Shown in pieces: positions 53,358 to 61,871 of a stretch of 64,000 nt of DNA. The position numbers and the translations under genes were made by a program. The stretch covers positions 5,368,227-5,432,226 of the forward strand of contig NZ_JAUSVL010000001.1 of the NCBI RefSeq assembly GCF_030814695.1. The letters run 5' to 3'. This DNA is from Oligosphaera ethanolica. Its GTDB lineage: Bacteria; Verrucomicrobiota; Lentisphaeria; Oligosphaerales; Oligosphaeraceae. Each line of letters starts with the position of its first letter. The stretch's first letter is position 1. The notes below the pieces were generated by a model. That model made no database searches, was not told where the DNA came from, and saw only the letters and a program-made list of their open reading frames with translations.

Positions 53358-55592
53358 TCATTTCACGGGACGGACGAGCACCCGCAGGCGCTTGACGCGG
53401 TACTCACCCGCGTTGTTGTGGAATGTCCAGTCGCGGGTGCGCTTGGTGTTCTCAACGCCGGCCTTCGGGGAGCTGTTGCCAATGCCCAGATCGGCACTAG
53501 TGCCCGAACGCATGCAGTTGTAGGCGAAGATGGTCTGCTTGGCCGCGTAGTTATGCACCTGCATGGCGCCGTGGCCGATCGGCACGTCCGCTGATGCCTG
53601 ATCACCAAAATCCCACACGTCGTTAGACGCGTTGGGTATGTTCGAAGCATTGGGCGGGCCGTAGTTGTTCGGGTAAAATTCAATGCAGCCGCTGTCCTGC
53701 AGCATCTCACCATTGACGATGCCGTCAACGTTGGATATCACCGTCAGGTTATTGACCTTCAGGGTGAAATTGGCCTTGTTCTCCGGCGTTGGCACGCCGA
53801 TCAGAGTGATGTCGTCGGTAAACGCATCCATGGACGCATAGGCGTAACGGACGCCCTCCTCGGCCTTCTGCAGCTCCAAAAAATACGCCACGCGGTCGAA
53901 TTTCCCGGTGAAGGCCTTGGACTCATCGACGTCATAGACGATTTTGCTGCCGCCCTTACCGATATCAAGATCATAGATCAGTTGGTAGTCCTTGACTTCG
54001 GCCACCTTGATGGCCAGGTAGTCGACCTTGGGCACGTCGCCGGCGCGGAACGCCCCAGCGGGCAGCCCGGCGGCATTGACTAGATTCGGCACGGAGTACT
54101 TGTGCCAGCTGAAACGCATGGCGCAGGGCGCCTTGACTTCCGGGTGGCTGAGCACGACACTCTGGCCGTCAATGACGGCATTGGCGACCGTGAAGTCGTT
54201 CTCCGGACCGGCGATCTCGAAACAATTCGGAACTTGGCCATCGCGAGTGCTCAGGCCATCGGCGTTCTTGAAGAACACGCGAATGGCATTGTCTTCGAGG
54301 GCCATGCGGTCAAAGGTCGGTCCGGAATAAACAACGTCGGGCATGCCGTAGGTCTTGGCCTTCGCAATCAAGGCAAGGCGTTTGCCGACATCCTGCTTGT
54401 TGCGGGGATGAATGTCCGTTGGATTGCCAATGTCGTTGATCACGGCCATGCCCACGCCGGGGATGTTTTCGCAGGCGGCCTGGGCTTCCCAGATCCTGCC
54501 CATGACATCGGAGCCCTTCTTGGGATCGCCATAGTTGTAGGGCGCCAGCTGCACAAAATAGAAGGGAAAGTCGCCCTGCTGCCAGATCTCGCGCCAGCCC
54601 TGCACCAGCGCCTTCTTCTTTTCGTAGTACATCATGCCATCGCCGAGGTTGGATTCGCCCTGATACCACAAAGCGCCGCGAAAGGCGTAGGGCACCAGGG
54701 GGCTGATCATGGCGTTGTACAATGTCGCCGGCTGTTGCTGCGGACTGGCGCTCAGGTGATACGGCCGCAGCGCCTCGGGATAGGCCGGCGCGGGCTTCAG
54801 CGCGCTCTGGTTCTGTAGCGAACCACGAGCCTCGTCCGTCCACGCCTGCAACTCGGCAAGATACTTGTTCAAGGCCTCTTTGTAGGGCTCGCTGGTGGGG
54901 TCCTTGAGGACGAGCTTGTCGTTGATGTCCTTGAGTGCTGGCACGCTCGCAAAGCCCACTGGCGGCGTCCACGGCTCAATGCGGGTGCCGCCCCAGGACG
55001 AATTGATCAAGCCGATGGCAATGCCCGGCAACGCATCCTTGAGCTCCCGCGCAAAGAAGTACCCGGCGGCGGTGAAACCGCCGACTGTGTCGGGACTGCA
55101 TACGCGCCACTCGGCCTTGACGTCCTCCTCCGGGAAACCCGCCGTCGCTTTCCCAATCTTCACGTGGCGGATGTGGCCATTTTCCGCCGCCGCCAGCTTC
55201 TCGTTCTCGAAGTCATTGGAGTTTTGCACCACCCATTCCATATTGGACTGGCCGGAGCACAGCCACACCTCGCCGACCATGACGTCATTCAACGTGATGC
55301 TGTTTTTGCCGCTGACGACGAGGGCATACGGCCCCCCCGCTGGCAGCTCGGGCAGGCGCAGCTGCCATTTACCATCCGCAGCGGCCGTGGCCTCACCCTT
55401 GGCGTCGCCCAGACTCACGGCGACGGCTTCGCCCGCATCCGCCCACCCCCAGATCGGTATGGCCATCTCACGCTGAAAAACCATGTGGTCCGAGAAAAAA
55501 CCCGGCAGACGAACATCCGCCCACGCGGCACTACAGGCGACCGCCAAAATCAACATGCTGCGCCGAAGTCTCGCTACTATAGACTTGTTCAT
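53358..55592 (-). CDS. Secreted sialate O-acetylesterase-like SGNH protein
   Basis: 744 residues from the ATG at 55592 (GAGGAG upstream), with a signal peptide to about residue 25 (SMLILAVACSAAWA). The core is a SASA-type esterase: an N-terminal beta-domain (FFSDHMVFQREMAIPIWGWA), catalytic Ser116 in LCSGQSNMEW, and the second block ALWYQGESN. From about residue 510 a beta-rich extension of 230 residues follows, which is not part of standard SASA proteins. It should remove acetyl groups from glycans outside the cytoplasm. The gene is bounded by a minisatellite at its start. Confidence 0.9.
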   Translation of the reverse strand: MNKSIVARLRRSMLILAVACSAAWADVRLPGFFSDHMVFQREMAIPIWGWADAGEAVAVSLGDAKGEATAAADGKWQLRLPELPAGGPYALVVSGKNSITLNDVMVGEVWLCSGQSNMEWVVQNSNDFENEKLAAAENGHIRHVKIGKATAGFPEEDVKAEWRVCSPDTVGGFTAAGYFFARELKDALPGIAIGLINSSWGGTRIEPWTPPVGFASVPALKDINDKLVLKDPTSEPYKEALNKYLAELQAWTDEARGSLQNQSALKPAPAYPEALRPYHLSASPQQQPATLYNAMISPLVPYAFRGALWYQGESNLGDGMMYYEKKKALVQGWREIWQQGDFPFYFVQLAPYNYGDPKKGSDVMGRIWEAQAACENIPGVGMAVINDIGNPTDIHPRNKQDVGKRLALIAKAKTYGMPDVVYSGPTFDRMALEDNAIRVFFKNADGLSTRDGQVPNCFEIAGPENDFTVANAVIDGQSVVLSHPEVKAPCAMRFSWHKYSVPNLVNAAGLPAGAFRAGDVPKVDYLAIKVAEVKDYQLIYDLDIGKGGSKIVYDVDESKAFTGKFDRVAYFLELQKAEEGVRYAYASMDAFTDDITLIGVPTPENKANFTLKVNNLTVISNVDGIVNGEMLQDSGCIEFYPNNYGPPNASNIPNASNDVWDFGDQASADVPIGHGAMQVHNYAAKQTIFAYNCMRSGTSADLGIGNSSPKAGVENTKRTRDWTFHNNAGEYRVKRLRVLVRPVK

Positions 55593-55730
55593 GTCCGCTC
55601 CTCTGCAATGGGTTGGCCTCAAGATGCCCGAAAAGAACGCCGAAACAGCGCTTTTCAACATAACCCGCCAACACCATTTGGCCACGGCCACAACCCGCAA
55701 AATGCACAGGAGAGCGGACCGATCATCCGA

Positions 55731-55925
55731 CTGATCCGACTGATCCGACTGATCCGACTGATCCGACTGATCCGACTGATCCGACTGATCCGACTGATCC
55801 GACTGATCCGACTGATCCGACTGATCCGACTGATCCGACTGGTCCGACTGGTCATCGACCTGATCGGTCCGATCCGTCCGATCGGACCGATCGGTCCGCG
55901 AAAACCAGAAGGAAGATCAGAACAA
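55731..55925. repeat. 9-bp minisatellite CTGATCCGA (12 perfect copies) with GATCCGTCC tail block
   Basis: Twelve perfect CTGATCCGA units (55731-55838) are followed by CTGGTCCGA and then a block of GATCGGTCC/GATCCGTCC units ending GCGAAAACCAGAAGGA. That ending parallels the tails at 13080-13200. There is no gene between 55593 and 56062. Confidence 0.95.
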
Positions 55926-56062
55926 TCAGACCGCAAAAAGCCGGCCTTGCCATCTTCGGCTTTACAGGCGTGCTCTGTCGGGTTTTATTATGGGCCGCGC
56001 GAAAGTCCCGCCATATTCACGATTTTCCCCAACACTTATTCCTGTTCACGAAAGGCCTGGTC

Positions 56063-57499
56063 ATGTCATTCAGTCGTTTGGAACGCGGTGTTCCCGAAGC
56101 CCACGGTGTCAGCAGCAAGGGCCTTGCGGCCGCCATCTCAGCACTTGAGGGTTTCAGTTCCATCAACAGCGTCATGATCATGCGGCACGGCGTCGTGCTT
56201 GCCGAAGGCTGGTGGCATCCCTATGCCCCGCAGTATCCGCACAAACTGTTCTCGCTGAGCAAGAGCTTCACATCCACCGCCATCGGCATGGCCATCGCCG
56301 AGGGCCTGTTCACTCTTGACGACCCGCTGAGTCGCTATTTCCGGGACAAAATGCCCGCCGAGCTCACACCGCGCCTCGAAGCTATGACGGTCCGCCATCT
56401 CTTGACCATGAGCAGCGGCCATGCCTGCTGTCCTCTAGCGGCTATCGTTCACAGCGAGTATCGTCGCGATTGGCAGCGCGGCTTTTTCGCCATGCCTCTC
56501 GCCTACGACCCCGGCAGCCGTTTTGCCTACAACAGCACGGCCACCTACATGCTCGCTGCGCTGATATACCGCCGCGCGGGCATGAACGTGCTCGACTATC
56601 TCATGCCGCGGCTGTTTGCGCCCCTCGGCATCGCCCAGCCGACTTGGGATTGCTGCCCGGCGGGCATCAACATCGGCGGCTGGGGACTGAAGCTGTGCAC
56701 CGAAGACATCGCCAAATTCGGCCAGCTGTACCTCCAGCAGGGCCAGTGGCAGGGCCAGCAAATCGTCCCCGCCGAATGGGTCGCCATGGCTACCAGCAAA
56801 CAAATCAGCAATGACATGAACAAGGAACCCGACTGGAAACAGGGCTACGGCTTCCAATTCTGGCGTTGCCGACATAACGCCTACCGTGGCGATGGTGCCT
56901 ACGGGCAAAACTGCATCGTCCACCCAGCCAGCGAGTTGGTCGTGGCCACCACCAGCGGCGTCGGCAATCTCCAAGGCGTCCTCGATGTCGTCTGGGAGAA
57001 GATCCTCCCCGCTTGCCATAAGGAGGCACTGCGTGACGCCCCGGCCGCGCAACGTGCCTTGCACGAACACCTCAACAACCTCCACCTGCCCACGCCGCAA
57101 CGTTCGGCGCTACCCCAACTGCCTGTTCGCAACTACTCCTTCACCATCGCCAAAAATGACGCCGGGGTCAAGCAGATCGACATCACTACCGATGAGCACG
57201 GCGCGGACGTCGTCATGCATTTTTCGCAAAAGGACCGCCGCCGCGTCCATGGCGCCGTAGGCCGCTGGCATTGGAATGCCCAGGGCTTCGCCCCCGAGCC
57301 ATACGAGCCCTGCGCCGCCACCATGGCATGGCTCGCCGAGAACGAGCTCGAACTGCGCCTTTGCTACGTGGAAGCGCCCTTCGTCGTCCGCTTCATCTGC
57401 CATTTCAACGACGATGGCAGCGCCCAGTTCGAACACAAGGCCAACTTCGTCTTCTTCGGCAAGCCCTGGCCAACCCTCACTGGAACGGCGATGCACTGA
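56063..57499 (+). CDS. Beta-lactamase-related serine hydrolase (class C type)
   Basis: 478 residues from the ATG at 56063. The frame is open upstream but that part is not conserved in style. The catalytic S-x-x-K is S64-L-S-K67 in LFSLSKSFTSTAIG, followed by a YNST (Y-x-N-like) motif near 160. The length and the extra C-terminal 120 residues resemble EstB/penicillin-binding-protein-like esterases rather than true lactamases. No signal peptide is seen at this start, so the location is uncertain. The substrate is unknown. Next to it are an acetylesterase-like gene and alpha/beta hydrolases. Confidence 0.85.
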   Translation: MSFSRLERGVPEAHGVSSKGLAAAISALEGFSSINSVMIMRHGVVLAEGWWHPYAPQYPHKLFSLSKSFTSTAIGMAIAEGLFTLDDPLSRYFRDKMPAELTPRLEAMTVRHLLTMSSGHACCPLAAIVHSEYRRDWQRGFFAMPLAYDPGSRFAYNSTATYMLAALIYRRAGMNVLDYLMPRLFAPLGIAQPTWDCCPAGINIGGWGLKLCTEDIAKFGQLYLQQGQWQGQQIVPAEWVAMATSKQISNDMNKEPDWKQGYGFQFWRCRHNAYRGDGAYGQNCIVHPASELVVATTSGVGNLQGVLDVVWEKILPACHKEALRDAPAAQRALHEHLNNLHLPTPQRSALPQLPVRNYSFTIAKNDAGVKQIDITTDEHGADVVMHFSQKDRRRVHGAVGRWHWNAQGFAPEPYEPCAATMAWLAENELELRLCYVEAPFVVRFICHFNDDGSAQFEHKANFVFFGKPWPTLTGTAMH

Positions 57500-57535
57500 C
57501 CAGAGCTGCCGCATTGGCGGCTCCGCCTCGCCCTC

Positions 57536-58074
57536 TAATCGGTCAGTGTACACCCCGGCGCTTCGCTGGGGTGTACACTGACCGATTACGTCTCGCGGCC
57601 GTGGAGTGGGCGTCTCGCCCACTCCGACAAGACGGCTCAATAAACCGTCCTAGTCATTCACGCCGACCGTACCCGGCCCGTCTCCCCCGCCGCATGAATA
57701 GTTACTCCTATGAAACACGCTGCCGCAAAGGTCGGCGGAAATCAAGGTCGGATGGCTGGGCGGCGGCGGACCGTGGGTTTCCTGCAAATTGTCCCCGGTG
57801 TTTTCCCCACCGGAGGGGTTACTTACCGATTACGTCTCGCGGCCGTGGAGTGGGCGTCTCGCCCACTCCGACAAGACGGCTCAATAAACCGTCCTCGTCA
57901 TCCACGCCGACCGTACCCGGCCCGTCTCCCCCGCCGCATGAATAGTTACTCCTATGAAACACGCTGCCGCAAAGGTCGGCGGAAATCAAGGTCGGATGGC
58001 TGGGCGGCGACTGGCCGTGGGTTTCCTGCAAATTGTCCCAGCGAAGCGCCGGGGTGTACACTGACGGATTACCT
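57536..58074. repeat. Composite hairpin-rich interspersed repeat, copies 6-7, with head-to-head junction
   Basis: It opens with a perfect 21-bp inverted repeat (57536-57556 with 57568-57588, arms ending GTGTACACTGACCGATTA, 11-base loop). Two direct copies of the unit follow (GAGTGGGCG hairpins near 57605 and 57847, CCGTCCTCGTCATCCACGCC in the second, CTCCTATGAAACACGCTGCC and the CCGTGGGTTTCCTGC segment in both). The block ends 10 bp before the stop of the alpha/beta hydrolase gene. Confidence 0.95.
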
Positions 58075-58084
58075 CACCCTCTTC

Positions 58085-59086
58085 TCACCCCTTCATGAAT
58101 TCGAGTGTCTGGCGGGCGATGGCGTCCAGCCATGCCTGCGAGGAGAAGTTATGGTTGGCGCCATCCAAAACTTCGATGCGCATAGGCAGTTTGTGCTCGC
58201 GGATGTAGTCGCCAAAATAGGCCATGGCCGCGGGCGCATCGGGATCAGCCGTGCCGTAGAACATCAGTCCCGGCAGATCCGCGCGGAGCTTGGCGAGGTG
58301 CTTCTTCGGCGCGTCTTTGCCCTGCAGACGGCTCTCTGAGGCCGCCGCCTTGGCGACCTGCCCTTTCACGCGCGATGCACCTGACGCAGCGGCGTTGTCG
58401 CCGGCGTCCTTGGCCGCGCCGGCGTTTGTGCCCTTGGCGTCTTCGCCTTCCTTACGTTTATTGGCACCGCGTTTGAGAAGATGCCCAAAGAGCACATTGC
58501 CTACCTGCTTAAGGTGGACATCGCCCTGGAAAAGGCGCCGCCAGGTCTCGCCCCGGCATGCCTTATGCCAGTACACCTTGACGTAATGCAGCGTGCGGTG
58601 CACATCGCGACCGAAGGCGTCACCATCGGAAAAAGGATAGACCGACAACATGATCAGGCCCTGTGCCTGCGGCAGGCGATTGAGGGTGCCAATCGTCACG
58701 TTGCCACCCGAACACAAGCCGAGATACCACGGTCGCGCCAGTTGCGTGTGCTCACTGAAGAAAGCCGTCGCCGCGACCAGATCGTCCGCCATGGTCGTCA
58801 ATGTCGCATTGAGACCGTCGCCGCCGCTTTCGCCACGGCCGCGGAAGTCAAAGCGCAAGGACGCGACGCCGCTGGCGGCGAAAGTGCGCGCCAGAGTGCA
58901 GAGCATGCCGGCCGGTCCATGGCGATTGCCGCTCCAGCCGTGCGCAAAAATGAGCCCCGTACGGGCCTTGCCCGTCGCCGGCAAACAGAGAATGCCCCGC
59001 AGCGTCTCGCCGTTGACCTCGAAAAACACGGCCTCTTCCCGGACCTCCGGGCTGATCTGGATGTCGCTTTGCAGCATCGTCGTCAT
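58085..59086 (-). CDS. Alpha/beta hydrolase (serine aminopeptidase S33-like)
   Basis: 333 residues. The oxyanion segment is FAHGWSGNRHGP, followed by SLRFDFRGRGESGG and a nucleophile elbow reading LCSGGN. The late His is in DGANHNFSS and the acid is in the GTADPDAP loop. Residues 205-265 form an Ala/Lys/Glu-rich low-complexity insert not expected in the family. The start overlaps the stop of the preceding gene by 4 bp. No signal peptide is seen. Substrate is unknown. It is the last gene of a three-gene hydrolase operon. Confidence 0.85.
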   Translation of the reverse strand: MTTMLQSDIQISPEVREEAVFFEVNGETLRGILCLPATGKARTGLIFAHGWSGNRHGPAGMLCTLARTFAASGVASLRFDFRGRGESGGDGLNATLTTMADDLVAATAFFSEHTQLARPWYLGLCSGGNVTIGTLNRLPQAQGLIMLSVYPFSDGDAFGRDVHRTLHYVKVYWHKACRGETWRRLFQGDVHLKQVGNVLFGHLLKRGANKRKEGEDAKGTNAGAAKDAGDNAAASGASRVKGQVAKAAASESRLQGKDAPKKHLAKLRADLPGLMFYGTADPDAPAAMAYFGDYIREHKLPMRIEVLDGANHNFSSQAWLDAIARQTLEFMKG

Positions 59087-60390
59087 TGCTCCACCTCGCC
59101 CGCGGCATTCTCCTCGGCGCCGGCGGCAGCCGCGCCCTGGGCTTCCGCAGCGGGCTGCGCAACCGCAGCGTCATTCTTGCTTGCCAATGGCGGATAATGT
59201 GTGTTGAGGAACGCGTGTTGCTTTTTCAGTGCGTAGAGTGCCGGTTCGCTGCCGATGCGGAGGACGAAATTGTGGTCGCCGTCGGGCACCGGCTCGTACA
59301 CGTATTTCTTGCCATGCTTGTCCAGTTCGCGGCGCAGATCGGCGTGACTGAGGTGAAAGACGCTGCCGTCATAGGCATCACCCATGAAGAGCAGCAACGG
59401 ACACTGCAGGCGCCAGGCGTTGTGAACGATGCTGCGCGTCATCAGTCCGCGCAGCTGATCGGCCACGGGCTGGTTGCAGAAGTCCGCCCACGACAGCCAG
59501 TTGTTGGCGCCGCGCGCCATGCGATCCCAGTAGTAGCGTTGCGGGTTGACCAGCCATGCGTCGTAGCTTACCACCGCCTTGGCCTTGTCACCCGCGCGCG
59601 CCGCCGTCAGCAGCCCGGCACCAGAGCCGAAGCTGTGACCGATCATGGCGAACTCGTTTTTGCGCACATAGGGCAATTTCCAGGCCGCACTCAGCATGGA
59701 GAGGCAGTCATTGACCTCGCCATCGAGGTTCTCAATCTCGCCTTCGCATTTGAGCATCTGGCCATTGATTGCCATCTGCATCTGGAAGAGATCCTCGCCG
59801 CGCATGGCCGGGCCAATGACCACGTAACCCTGCTCCACCAGCTCCGCCAACCACAGACAAAAATTATTGGGAATGCCGAAGGCGGCACCGTGGCAATACA
59901 GAATCAGCGGGTATTCAGCGTCTGCCGGCCGCTCCCTCGGGAACAGCAGCACGCCGTACTGTTTGAGATTGTCCACCGTCCACTGCACGACCCGCAAGCC
60001 CACATTGGGGAAAGAGCCCATGCGCAGATCGGCCAGGACCGTGAAACTCGCATCGGGAATGCCGCCCCACTGCGGCGGCGGCAATGGCTGCAGGCCAGAC
60101 AATTTGCCCAGCCCTTGCTGCCATTTGCTCTGCGCCTCGGTCTTCTTGCCCTGGCTGTCCAGCAGCCGGCCGTCAAACCAATCCTGCAAGGCCGCTGCCA
60201 CATCCAACCCAGAAAGCAGCGGCTCCTTCAGCGCCGTGACCAGCGCGGTTTCCTCAGGGGCCACCTGCACTGACCAGGATTCCATGTCCTCAAGGCCCGG
60301 ACGAACCGTATCGCCCGCATAGAGCACCGGCACCAGCAAGGACAACACTGCCAATATGGAAACAACACACGCAGTACAAGAACGTAACAT
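59083..60390 (-). CDS. Secreted alpha/beta hydrolase (dienelactone-hydrolase-like)
   Basis: About 435 residues. The start is uncertain: ATGs at 60390 and 60393 follow GAGG at 5 and 2 bases, and an ATG at 60405 lacks a site. I give 60390. A signal peptide follows (LRSCTACVVSILAVLSLLV). The core has ILYCHGAAFGIPN (oxyanion), MIGHSFGSGAG (GxSxG) and VPDGDHNFVL (late His). The final 35 residues are Ala/Glu-rich. It lies 16 bp after the upstream hydrolase and overlaps the downstream one by 4 bp. It probably acts outside the cytoplasm on esters, perhaps on acylated glycans. Substrate is not assignable. Confidence 0.83.
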   Translation of the reverse strand: MLRSCTACVVSILAVLSLLVPVLYAGDTVRPGLEDMESWSVQVAPEETALVTALKEPLLSGLDVAAALQDWFDGRLLDSQGKKTEAQSKWQQGLGKLSGLQPLPPPQWGGIPDASFTVLADLRMGSFPNVGLRVVQWTVDNLKQYGVLLFPRERPADAEYPLILYCHGAAFGIPNNFCLWLAELVEQGYVVIGPAMRGEDLFQMQMAINGQMLKCEGEIENLDGEVNDCLSMLSAAWKLPYVRKNEFAMIGHSFGSGAGLLTAARAGDKAKAVVSYDAWLVNPQRYYWDRMARGANNWLSWADFCNQPVADQLRGLMTRSIVHNAWRLQCPLLLFMGDAYDGSVFHLSHADLRRELDKHGKKYVYEPVPDGDHNFVLRIGSEPALYALKKQHAFLNTHYPPLASKNDAAVAQPAAEAQGAAAAGAEENAAGEVEQ

Positions 60391-60406
60391 CATCACCTCA
60401 TGCATA

Positions 60407-61240
60407 TTAACCAATGTGACTTACAACAAAATCCGTGACGGCGTCGATCACGACGTCCGACTCGTAATAGTCAAGCTGGCCCCAAAAGGGCTTGTCCGCT
60501 ATCACTTGCGCAGAACTGCCTGCGCGGGCCGTTACCGCTGCGACCAGGTCCTGCCAGGCCGGGGGAAAATTCTTGGCGCCGGACACCCGCAGCAGCTGCA
60601 GCGCGCAATCCACCGGCGTAGCGGCCAAGCTCGTCTGCAGCTGCGCGGCCCAGAGTTGCTCGGCCATGGCCGAGCCCACCAGGAAGCCGCCGAAATCAGC
60701 CGGTTGGCCCGCCGACCACAGCTCGGCGGAAGCGGCATTCTTGGCGCCGCCACTCATCATGTCCTTGATTTTCTGGCGCCGTTCGAGGTCACGCAGAAGC
60801 TCGTCGCCGCTCAAGAGCGGCTCAAGCAGAATCAGCGCGCGCAGGGCGCCGCCGGCGGCGGCAATGCGCGCAGCGGCCTCGGCCGCCAGCAAGGCGCCGG
60901 CGCGCGCACCAGCGAGCATCAGCGGCGGCTTGCCAGGCAGCTCACGCGCCAGGGCGATTTGTGCGGCCAGTTCGTCCTGCCAGTGCCGCCATTCGGCCTC
61001 GCCGTGCTTGCCGGCGCTGTCGCCGGTGCCGCTAGCGTCGTAGCGCATGACGGCCACGCCCCGTGTGGCCAGCTGCCGCGCCAGGCGTACGAGCATGCGA
61101 AACGCGCAGCGCTTCTCTTCGCCAAAGGGCTCGACCAACAGCAAGGCCGCGCGCGGTGGCGCGTCGGCCGGTAGATAATGCGTGCCGTAGATGGCCCGCC
61201 CTGATACGTCAATAAAACCACTCTGCTCAAGTATACTCAT
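60407..61240 (-). CDS. Alpha/beta hydrolase-like protein with altered nucleophile elbow
   Basis: 277 residues. It has the fold pattern (LLLVEPFGEEKRCAFRMLVR, VAVMRYDASGTGDSAG), but the elbow reads GARAG, so the usual Ser is replaced by Arg. Layout and the EPFGEEKR segment recall the exosortase-system-associated hydrolase 2 group, in which the elbow is also atypical. No exosortase or PEP-CTERM protein is in the window, so the link is inferred from similarity of motifs only. It is the first gene of the three-gene hydrolase operon. It may be a non-catalytic partner. Confidence 0.75.
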   Translation of the reverse strand: MSILEQSGFIDVSGRAIYGTHYLPADAPPRAALLLVEPFGEEKRCAFRMLVRLARQLATRGVAVMRYDASGTGDSAGKHGEAEWRHWQDELAAQIALARELPGKPPLMLAGARAGALLAAEAAARIAAAGGALRALILLEPLLSGDELLRDLERRQKIKDMMSGGAKNAASAELWSAGQPADFGGFLVGSAMAEQLWAAQLQTSLAATPVDCALQLLRVSGAKNFPPAWQDLVAAVTARAGSSAQVIADKPFWGQLDYYESDVVIDAVTDFVVSHIG

Positions 61241-61871
61241 GCCGGCCCTGCTTCACAACGTCATCCTTCATTATCGCCACTCGACACCAAAATATGACGG
61301 GTGTAACTGTCATTTTTTATACGCAGGCACCCACATTACCTGCCTATGGCACTATGCCAATGCCCGAAACTGCCCTGTAAACGTACAGCTGTCGGCGATT
61401 ATTGAACTCGGCACTAACGGCCTGTATAGCATAGCTATCAAGAATCAACGCAACACGTTCCCACAAGCCCCACTTTGGGCGAATAATCCCACATTGTGGA
61501 TAAACTCTGACGCACGGAAGCCCCCATTCGCCTCAGCATCCCAACCATACGCACGGGCTTTTAACCTGCACAGACTACGACACCTGCAGACCGACCAACC
61601 GCACGACCATCTCCCGGTCGTGTGAGCAGGACTTTAACCCGCCCCCTGGGCGCTGACACTAAAAGGCTCCAGGAACAGCCAATGTCGGTGAGTGTGTGGC
61701 TACTTGAACAAAGCCCAACAACACCATGCGCCGTGGCAAATCTGAGCCCATGAGTGTATTGTTTTAGCTTCCTGCGTCGCGCACGCCACGAGCGCCCCCG
61801 TGATGACGACGCACTGCCACCCTGCACCGCAGTAGCCAAAGCCATTCCAACACTAGCCCCTCCCCAGCACC
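61241..61871. other. Intergenic region with no recognised gene
   Basis: 631 bp between the divergent hydrolase operon and the GH51 gene. Short open frames exist on both strands but lack family features and ribosome binding sites. No repeat of the families described elsewhere in the window was recognised. Confidence 0.6.

Noticed and set aside
61191..61845. Short open frames in the gap before GH51
   Set aside because: They have no family features and no ribosome binding sites, and the first overlaps the hydrolase start antisense.
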